From: Thermoleophilia bacterium
GTDB lineage: Bacteria > Actinomycetota > Thermoleophilia > Gaiellales > JAICJC01
Length of the DNA stretch: 7,443 bases
Direction: 5' to 3'
Assembly: GCA_025928435.1 (NCBI GenBank)
Contig: JAICJM010000186.1
Location: 1-7,443, forward strand
Shown: positions 1-4,741 of the stretch, one piece after another
Layout: every line of letters starts with the position of its first letter
Numbering within the stretch: position 1 is the first letter of the stretch
Notes under the pieces: model-generated
Told to the model about the DNA's origin: nothing
Database searches by the model: none
What the model saw: the letters and a program-made list of their open reading frames with translations, nothing else
Program-made: the position numbers and the translations under genes

Positions 1-824
1 AGGAAGTCGGCGTGGCGGGCGCAGAACGCGTCCAACGCGCGAAACTCCTCCGGAAACAGGCTCGCGACGCGTTCGGCGATCTCCGCATCGACGTGGCTCA
101 TCGAGCCCGGGTCGGGGATGGAAACGAGATGGCTATCACCCTGGCCTGCGCGGAAGCGCGCGAAGGTTCGTTCCACCAGGATCGTGTAGTCGTGCTCCCC
201 CTCGTACGGTGCAATGGTCACCCGGCCGCCGTTGATCCGAACCGTGTAGCGCACGCCCTCCAGGCCGGACGCGACGCTCTTCGCCTCGTCGGCCAACACG
301 GAGAGGGGGACCGAGTCGAGGTACGAGGACAGATACGCACAGGCCGACCGGAGGCCTCGGGAGCGAGGGGTGGCCCGGGCGAGGGAATCTCGCAATGCGC
401 TCGCGGCCTCGCAGTAGATCAGCGCTGCGTCGAGCAGCCAGCGCTGCTGTTCGAGGCGATAGCGCTGTGTATCTGCGAGTGCCCGGTACGCGCGGACCTT
501 CCGCATGCCCTCGCCGAATCCACGGATCGCAGCTCGGAGCGGCTGGTCCTCCAGGTCGCGAAACACCTCCTGGCGGTACGTGACCGCGTCGATCGACCGC
601 AACGGCATGTGGAAGTACGCCTCCAGGTGATGCTCGTCACGGCCCCCGACGATCGCCGCAACTACCTGATCGAGGTTCAGATCCCGAAAGCACGCCGGCG
701 GGCCGGCCGGGGCGGTCGGCTCTCCGTCGGGGAACAGGATGCTCGCGAATTCGGCCGCCGGCGGGTCTGCCGGCGCCTCGGGGCCCATCCCGAGGTCGCT
801 CTCCAAGCGGTTCGCCTCCGTCAT
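1..824 (-). CDS. MutS-family DNA mismatch repair-like protein, N-terminal part (C-terminus beyond left edge)
   Basis: The minus strand stays open from an ATG at 824 to the window edge, giving 274 residues (MTEANRLESD...). Residues 27-33 (ASILFPD) and 46-92 (FRDLNLDQVV, then YFHMPL..., TYRQEVFRDLED) match the start of the MutS-related proteins that lack the mismatch-recognition domain. The helical stretch with QQRWLLDAALIYCEA (126-140), the RYTVRINGGRVTI segment (192-204) and the FPEEFRALDAFCARHADF end continue that similarity. In this family the Walker ATPase lies in the C-terminal half, outside the window, so ATP binding cannot be checked. A GGAGG (829-833) lies 4 nt before the ATG and supports this start. 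The gene is divergent from the iron permease. Family resemblance is from memory; a role in mismatch repair proper is not established for this subgroup. The plus-strand frame over the same bases is an antisense shadow. Confidence 0.85.
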   Translation of the reverse strand, partial: MTEANRLESDLGMGPEAPADPPAAEFASILFPDGEPTAPAGPPACFRDLNLDQVVAAIVGGRDEHHLEAYFHMPLRSIDAVTYRQEVFRDLEDQPLRAAIRGFGEGMRKVRAYRALADTQRYRLEQQRWLLDAALIYCEAASALRDSLARATPRSRGLRSACAYLSSYLDSVPLSVLADEAKSVASGLEGVRYTVRINGGRVTIAPYEGEHDYTILVERTFARFRAGQGDSHLVSIPDPGSMSHVDAEIAERVASLFPEEFRALDAFCARHADF

Positions 825-861
825 CTCGCCTCCACCGGGTTTCCGTCGGTAGAGGCCATCA

Positions 862-901
862 GCCCGGAGGGCGGTTCAAGCGGGCCTCATCGCCTCCGGG
901 C
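862..901. repeat. Inverted repeat between divergent mutS-like and FTR1 genes
   Basis: GCCCGGAGGGCG (862-873) and CGCCTCCGGGC (891-901) pair over 11 bp with one bulged G and a 17-nt loop. It lies 38-77 nt upstream of the mutS-like start, so in a minus-strand leader it could form a hairpin. A TACAGT at 907-902 on the minus strand could be the -10 of that gene, which would place the RNA start inside the right arm and weaken the hairpin idea. The loop edge also contains a four-codon minus-strand ORF (ATG at 890, stop at 876) behind a GGAGG with only a 2-nt spacer. Function is unknown. Confidence 0.5.
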
Positions 902-947
902 ACTGTACCCGAGCGGCGGGGCGGACACGGCTCCGCGACCGGCGCCG

Positions 948-970
948 TTAGGTCCGCCTTAGGCTATGCT
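948..970 (+). promoter_or_regulatory. Leaderless promoter of the FTR1 gene with a possible DtxR/IdeR-like site
   Basis: TATGCT (965-970) fits a -10 hexamer and ends 6 nt before the GTG at 977, so transcription should begin at or next to the start codon and leave no room for a ribosome site. This leaderless arrangement is common in actinobacteria. Directly upstream, TTAGG occurs twice (948-952 and 959-963), 11 bp apart, about one helical turn. The stretch TTAGGTCCGCCTTAGGCTA shares 12 of 19 positions with the DtxR/IdeR iron-box consensus as I recall it, strongest in its left half. Iron-responsive repression of an iron permease would make sense but is inference. No clear -35 is visible. Confidence 0.5.
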
Positions 971-976
971 CGGCCC

Positions 977-1987
977 GTGAGCCTGAGGGTCATCCGGAGC
1001 CGCAACCGGTGGTTGGTCATCGGCGTGCTGGTCACGTTCCTCGTCGCGGTCTTCGTCGCCCAGGCGGCGGCGGGCGGCGTGAACGACCCGACCGACCCGA
1101 CGACGCGGATGAGCCACAGCGCGGTCGTCTTCGACAGTGCGCTCCTCGTGTTCCGCGAGGGTCTCGAGGCGATCCTGGTGCTGGCCGCGTTCACCGCCAG
1201 CTTCATGGGCGCGAACCAGTCACTGCGGCGGCCGGTCGGCGCCGGCGCGGCGCTCGGCATCGCCGCCACGGTGGCCACCTGGTTCGTCGTCGTGGCCGTC
1301 ATCGGAGGCCTCGGCGTCGGCGCCCTGGAGCTGCAGGCGGCGACCGGACTGGCCGCCCTCATCGTGCTCATGATCGTCCTGAACTGGTTCTTCCACCGCG
1401 TCTACTGGACGGGCTGGATCTCGAGCCACAATCGCACCCGCAAGCGCCTGATGAGCGGCACGGGCCCCGACGCGCGCCGCAACCTGATGCTCGGCCTCGC
1501 CGGCCTCGGCTTCGCGAGCGTCTACCGCGAGGGCTTCGAAGTGGTGCTCTTCCTGCAGTCGCTGAGGCTGCGCTACGGCACCGGGACCGTGCTCGAGGGC
1601 GTCGCGATCGCCGCCGTGCTGGTCGCCGCCGTCGGGGCGCTGACGTTCATCGCCCACCACCGCATCCCGTACAAGCGCATGCTGGTCTCGACCGGCGTGC
1701 TGATCGGGATCGTGTTCGTCGGGATGGTGGGGGAGACGGTGCAGGAGTGGCAGCTGGCCGGGTGGCTTCCGACGACTACGGTCGGCATCCACATCCCGGG
1801 CTGGGTCGGCACCTGGCTTGCGACCTTCCCGACGGCGGAGGGCCTGATCCTGCAGGGGCTGGCGCTGGCCTTCGTCGTCGGCTCGTACCTCATCGCCGAG
1901 GAGCTGCGCTACCGCCGGCCGGCGCGCAAGGGCGCGCCGGCGGCGGCGCGGCTCGACTCTCCGCCGGACGCCGCAACCGCCGCGTAG
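977..1987 (+). CDS. efeU: FTR1/EfeU-family high-affinity iron permease
   Basis: A 336-residue polytopic membrane protein of the FTR1 (OFeT) family, which carries iron across the cytoplasmic membrane, in bacteria usually with the EfeO and EfeB partners. Both family REXXE motifs are present: REGLE at 60-64 and REGFE at 184-188, each in a hydrophobic helix (VFREGLEAIL and YREGFEVVLF). These glutamates are known to be needed for iron transport in the family. About seven or eight hydrophobic segments are visible. The N-terminus has an extra hydrophobic segment (about 12-32) ahead of the first REXXE helix, and the last ~25 residues are a basic, Ala/Pro-rich cytosolic tail. The GTG at 977 is chosen because a -10 sits 6 nt upstream; a shorter start at ATG 1109 (residue 45) would remove the first hydrophobic segment. 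The relic of efeO follows after 6 nt, so the original unit was efeU-efeO. Confidence 0.93.
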   Translation: MSLRVIRSRNRWLVIGVLVTFLVAVFVAQAAAGGVNDPTDPTTRMSHSAVVFDSALLVFREGLEAILVLAAFTASFMGANQSLRRPVGAGAALGIAATVATWFVVVAVIGGLGVGALELQAATGLAALIVLMIVLNWFFHRVYWTGWISSHNRTRKRLMSGTGPDARRNLMLGLAGLGFASVYREGFEVVLFLQSLRLRYGTGTVLEGVAIAAVLVAAVGALTFIAHHRIPYKRMLVSTGVLIGIVFVGMVGETVQEWQLAGWLPTTTVGIHIPGWVGTWLATFPTAEGLILQGLALAFVVGSYLIAEELRYRRPARKGAPAAARLDSPPDAATAA

Positions 1988-1993
1988 CGGCCG

Positions 1994-2913
1994 TTGCGCG
2001 CGCTCGGGGCCGTCGCCGTGGCCCCCGTGGCGGCGCTCGCGGCATGCGGCGGGAGCGGGGGAGGCCCGGCCGGCAGCGCCGGCGGCCACACGCTCCGGGT
2101 CGTGCTCGAGGATTCGGGCTGCTCGCCCGCGCGGCTGTCCGCCCGCTCGGGGCGGGTGACGTTCCCTGCAGCCCGGCCGCTACCGCCTCAACTGGCCTGC
2201 ACAGCCGCTGGCCGTACAACGCGGAGCTCCTCGTCACCGGCAAGCGGGTCGCGGGCGCGGAGCCCGGGCCGCTGCCCGCGCTGCTCGTTCGCGCGAGTCA
2301 CGGCTACCGGGGCGACGTCCTGGGCCAGACCGCCGCGCTCGTGCGGTCGACCGTCGCCGCACTCCGCGCCGGCGACCTACGAGCGCGCGAACTGCGAGGC
2401 CGTCGAGCCGGTCGCGGAGAGCTTCGGCGACCTCGACCCGCGCATCGACGCGCGCGTCAATGAGGTCTCGCCAAATGGCGCGGGTTCCACCGCATCGAGC
2501 AGATCCTGTGCGTCCGCGGCACGACGGCGGGGGCGGGGAGGTAGGGGGCGCAGCTGCTCGCCGACGTCGCCGAGCTGCATCGCCGCGCCGCCGTGATCGA
2601 CTACCAGCCCGTCCTGCTCGCGTCAGGCGCCGGCGAGCTCCTGAACGAGATCGCGGCGTCCAAGATCACCGGCGAGGAGGACCGCTACTCGCACACCGAC
2701 CTCTCCGACTTCCACGCCAACCTCGAAGGCGCGCGGGTCGCGTTCGACCTGCTGCGGCCCGCCCTGCGCCTGACCGGACACTCCGCGCTGTCGGCCACGA
2801 GCGCCGCGCGGTTCGCCGCCGTCGAGGAGACGCTCGACCGCTACCGGCGGACGATGCCGCTCGGGTACGCCCTCGCTAGGGCGGGCAGACCGCCCCGACC
2901 ACGAGGTAGCTGA
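1994..2913 (+). pseudogene. efeO: Decayed efeO (iron-uptake lipoprotein, cupredoxin-like plus M75-like domain)
   Basis: EfeO is the periplasmic or surface-anchored partner of EfeU. Its pieces follow in the right order but in different frames. From TTG 1994 (frame 2): a lipoprotein signal with lipobox LAAC (Cys18), then a cupredoxin-like start to GRVTF near 2164. Around 2163-2200 (frame 3): LQPGRYRLNW. From 2221 (frame 1): ELLVTGKRVA to QTAALVRSTV and RAGDL. From about 2386 (frame 2): TYERANCEAVEPVAESFGDL to IDARVNEV. From 2476 (frame 1): WRGFHRIEQIL with the HxxE motif, an in-frame TAG at 2542, then LADVAELH through ELLNEIAASKITGEEDRYSHTD to YRRTMPLGYALA. About 35 codons seem lost at the first junction and about 10 near 2385; these sizes come from remembered family length. 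The C-terminal ~40 residues are also missing. A single functional product is impossible. The intact neighbours argue against poor sequence quality. Confidence 0.88.
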
Positions 2914-3193
2914 GGCCCTTCTCGCCGGCCACCACCTGGCGCGTCTCGCCGGCGCTGACCAGCACGAAACGGCCGGGGCTGAGCGCCACCTCCTCCGACC
3001 CGACGTGGAGGCTGCCCGCGCCGGAGATCGGGATGTAGATCTCCTCCTGGCCCGAATCTCGCTCGTCGTGGGCGAACCCCTCCTGGAGCGGCTGGGAGTC
3101 GAAGCGGTTCAGCTTCAGGGCGCGGGCGCCGATGGCTCGCGCGATCGGCTTGCGGCGTCCCTCGAGCGACGCCACGTCCAGCACGGTGAACAT
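2876..3193 (-). CDS. Small cupin-domain protein
   Basis: A 105-residue single-domain cupin (MFTVLDVASL...VGAVCPP). The beta-barrel signature is visible: GFAHDERDSGQEEIYIPISGAG (39-60; shown here only as the cupin-1 region) and LSPGRFVLVSAGETRQV (71-87, cupin-2 region). The usual metal ligands are largely absent: cupin-1 has one His (His42) instead of HxH, and the cupin-2 His is replaced in GETRQV. It is therefore more likely a sugar- or ligand-binding or structural cupin than a metal-dependent enzyme, although Glu50/Glu51 remain. Function is unknown. The ATG at 3193 is chosen over an upstream start at 3292 because a perfect AGGAGG (3198-3203) lies 4 nt before it and the extra residues do not look cupin-like. 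Its 3' end overlaps the end of the efeO relic by 38 bp in convergent orientation. Confidence 0.85.
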   Translation of the reverse strand: MFTVLDVASLEGRRKPIARAIGARALKLNRFDSQPLQEGFAHDERDSGQEEIYIPISGAGSLHVGSEEVALSPGRFVLVSAGETRQVVAGEKGLSYLVVGAVCPP

Positions 3194-3782
3194 CACGCCT
3201 CCTGGTCCGGGGACGCGACGGTACGGCAATGGTGCCGCGGGCGCCGCTCGCGCCCACTCGGCACCCCCCGAGGGGTCACGCCCGAAGGACACCGGCGGAA
3301 CGACGCCCGCGACGGTCCAAGTCTCCTCCGAATGTCGTCACATGGCAATATTTGGCAGGCAATTTCTCGTCGACAACCGGCCGGTGCCGCGGCCTCCACG
3401 CGACACCGACCGGTCCCGGCTGAGAGGCCCGTGGAGCGGAACGGGCCCACACCGGCGACGGCCTCCGCGATTTCCGGCCCGAGCCTCGGCCCGACCCAGT
3501 AGGCCGCACCCTCCCTGGCCCGGCCGGAACGTGAGAGCGTCCTCGTCGGATGCCCGTCCCACTCGCCACCTCTCTGCCTCGGAATGACCGTACATGTTCC
3601 GCACACACCCTCCGGGCATGGTATGAAGTGTCTTTACACAATACTTGCGAACGGTCGAGCGGCCCGTTGGGCCTCGGAGGGCACGAGCACCGCGATCGTC
3701 AGCCGTCCGGCATCCGATGCCGGCGCTACGATCGGGGGGCAGCATCCGGAGGGTGGCGTCAAGACTGGATGAGGAGGCTCGG
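3194..3782. other. Gene-free divergent spacer with several short inverted repeats
   Basis: About 590 bp between the divergent cupin and secreted-protein genes. Open frames here resemble no family, have no convincing ribosome site and use unlikely residue compositions, so I call no gene. Two patches are more AT-rich than the rest (about 3340-3370 and 3585-3660). Inverted repeats include ACCGGCCGGT (3376-3385), an imperfect GGCCCGAG-C-CTCGGCCC (3476-3492), GGCCC-GTT-GGGCC (3661-3673) and the perfect palindrome at 3707-3723 listed separately. The 3' part should hold the promoter of the secreted-protein gene. The 5' part should hold that of the cupin gene, for which I see no clear -10 or -35. An undetected small RNA cannot be excluded. 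Confidence 0.5.
3707..3732 (+). promoter_or_regulatory. Palindromic operator-like site and -10 of the secreted-protein gene
   Basis: CCGGCATC-C-GATGCCGG (3707-3723) is a perfect palindrome with 8-bp arms around one base. Three bases downstream, TACGAT (3727-3732) matches the -10 consensus at four of six positions and would start RNA near 3739, leaving a leader of about 44 nt before the gene at 3783. The palindrome then fills the region between -35 and -10, where a dimeric repressor would block polymerase. No good -35 is seen at the right spacing. No specific regulator is recognised. Confidence 0.45.
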
Positions 3783-4181
3783 ATGCGACGCTTCGGAGTG
3801 ATCGCCGTCACCGTGTTGGCGGCACTGACGCAGGCCACGACCGGCTCCGCCGCGACGGCGATGAGCCACCAGGGATCGCACTTCTTCTCGCGGACGATCC
3901 GAAGCCCGTGCTTCGCGCACGTGCCCAAGCACTTCCCCAAGCGGCTCGCCATGGGCTGCAGCTGCCCGCGCGGCCAGATGGCGCCGAAGGCGCCGTCGGC
4001 GACGTACCGGTTCCCGATCCGCGCCGGCAGGCAGTTCTCGTTCGCGGTCAAGTGGGCCGGCCAGCTGAAGCCGCACGTGACCACGAGCCAGGCGGGCCCG
4101 TGGTCGTACGTGAAGGTGCACGGGCCGCGACGGTGCGCGACGCTGAGCGTGGTCGTCTCGGTCACCGTCACCCCCCGCTGA
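3783..4181 (+). CDS. Small secreted basic four-cysteine protein of unknown function
   Basis: I do not recognise this 132-residue protein. It begins with a typical Sec signal (MRRFGVIAVTVLAALTQATT, then GSAATA), with likely cleavage near residues 24-26. The mature part of about 106 residues is rich in Lys, Arg and His. It has four cysteines (43, 59, 61, 118), two of them in a CSC pair, so two disulfides outside the membrane are plausible. The second half (about 74-132) alternates polar and hydrophobic residues (TYRFPIRAGRQFSFAVKW, LSVVVSVTVTP) like a small beta-sandwich. The start is the ATG preceded by GAGGAGG (3771-3777) at 5 nt, a strong ribosome site; longer in-frame starts upstream would bury the signal peptide. 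It appears to be a single-gene unit. The long minus-strand frame over the same bases is a shadow. Confidence 0.72.
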   Translation: MRRFGVIAVTVLAALTQATTGSAATAMSHQGSHFFSRTIRSPCFAHVPKHFPKRLAMGCSCPRGQMAPKAPSATYRFPIRAGRQFSFAVKWAGQLKPHVTTSQAGPWSYVKVHGPRRCATLSVVVSVTVTPR

Positions 4182-4190
4182 GCCCGGCGC

Positions 4191-4214
4191 GGGCCCCGTG
4201 GTGAACGGGGCGCC
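4191..4214 (+). terminator. GC-rich hairpin after the secreted-protein gene
   Basis: GGGCCCCGT (4191-4199) and ACGGGGC(G)CC (4205-4214) pair over 9 bp with one bulge around a GGTGA loop, 9 nt past the stop codon. It overlaps the 12-nt palindrome CGGGGCGCCCCG (4206-4217), which directly abuts the next -10 at 4219. There is no T-run, so it is not a standard intrinsic terminator; a terminator without a U-tract, or an operator for the downstream promoter, are both possible. Confidence 0.35.
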
Positions 4215-4218
4215 CCGG

Positions 4219-4224
4219 TAGAAT
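4219..4224 (+). promoter_or_regulatory. -10 element of a leaderless promoter for the phosphatidyltransferase operon
   Basis: TAGAAT matches the sigma70-type -10 consensus at five of six positions and ends 7 nt before the GTG at 4232. The RNA should start at or next to the start codon, so translation would be leaderless. There is no Shine-Dalgarno sequence in the bases between, which agrees. No clear -35 is visible; the GC hairpin occupies the spacer. Confidence 0.6.
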
Positions 4225-4231
4225 CTGCCGT

Positions 4232-4741
4232 GTGTTGAGGCCGATCGCCAACGTGCTGACCGCGGTCCGGCTCGCGGCCGTGATCCCGTTCGCCGTGCTG
4301 CTCGCCGGCGCCGGGCACGATCCCAGCTGGCCGGCGGCGATCGTCTTCGCCGCGGCCGCCCTGACCGACTTCCTCGACGGATACCTGGCGCGCCACACCG
4401 ATCGGCCGTCCCGGTTCGGGCGCATCGCCGACCCGCTCGCCGACCGCCTGCTCATCAACATGGCGCTCGTGCTGCTCTGGTACGAGGGCCGGCTGCCCTG
4501 GTGGCTGGCGCTGCCGGTGCTCCTGCGCGACGTCTGGCTCATGCTGCTCTTCCGCGTCCGCCACATGGGGTCGCGCGTGGCCGTGAACATGACCGGCAAG
4601 ACCGCGACCGCGGTGATCATGGTCTCGCTCGCCCTGCTGATGGTGACCACGGCGCCGTGGCCGCAGGTGCTGTTCGGGGCCGGCCTCGTGCTCTCGCTCG
4701 CCGCCGGCGCGCGCTACACCCGAAAGGTGAGTGAGGCGTAG
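4232..4741 (+). CDS. CDP-alcohol phosphatidyltransferase family membrane enzyme
   Basis: A 169-residue membrane protein carrying the complete family signature D-x2-D-G-x2-A-R-x8-G-x3-D-x3-D: Asp46, Asp49, Gly50, Ala53-Arg54, Gly63, Asp67 and Asp71 ([10 protein letters not shown]...[10 protein letters not shown]). These residues bind the metal ions and CDP-diacylglycerol in the family, which joins a phosphatidyl group to an alcohol such as glycerol-3-phosphate, inositol-phosphate or serine. Hydrophobic segments lie near 10-27, 33-46, 74-88, 90-108, 122-139 and 142-160, agreeing with the six-helix fold. The acceptor alcohol cannot be read from the sequence; phosphatidylglycerophosphate synthase and phosphatidylinositol-phosphate synthase are the main candidates. 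It starts with GTG behind a leaderless promoter. Its TAG shares one base with the GTG of the following sugar-nucleotide gene, so the two are cotranscribed and probably coupled in translation. That pairing hints at a glycolipid pathway. Confidence 0.9.
   Translation: MLRPIANVLTAVRLAAVIPFAVLLAGAGHDPSWPAAIVFAAAALTDFLDGYLARHTDRPSRFGRIADPLADRLLINMALVLLWYEGRLPWWLALPVLLRDVWLMLLFRVRHMGSRVAVNMTGKTATAVIMVSLALLMVTTAPWPQVLFGAGLVLSLAAGARYTRKVSEA

Noticed and set aside
12..962. Long plus-strand open frame of 316 codons at the left edge
   Set aside because: It is antisense to the MutS-like gene; its translation is rich in Arg/Gly/Ala with no family features, while the minus strand gives a recognisable protein with a ribosome site.
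1009..2463. 484-codon plus-strand frame across the FTR1 gene and efeO
   Set aside because: The first two thirds are an Arg/Gly-rich shadow of FTR1; only the end (from about 2221) has meaning, as one fragment of the efeO relic.
2593..2913. Possible independent 106-residue gene
   Set aside because: It is the C-terminal part of EfeO, begins in the middle of a domain, has no ribosome site, and continues upstream in the same frame to the TAG at 2542 and beyond.
3194..3292. N-terminal extension of the cupin gene to a start at 3292
   Set aside because: The extra residues are not cupin-like, and AGGAGG lies right before the ATG at 3193.
3621..3650. AT-rich AAGTGTCTTTACACAATACTT as a possible operator or promoter
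   Set aside because: Only the outer four bases and a 4-bp core pair, and no -10 lies at the right distance from TTTACA on either strand.
3338..4564. 408-codon minus-strand frame
   Set aside because: It runs antisense through the secreted-protein gene and half the phosphatidyltransferase gene, has no recognisable domain, and shows typical GC-rich shadow composition.
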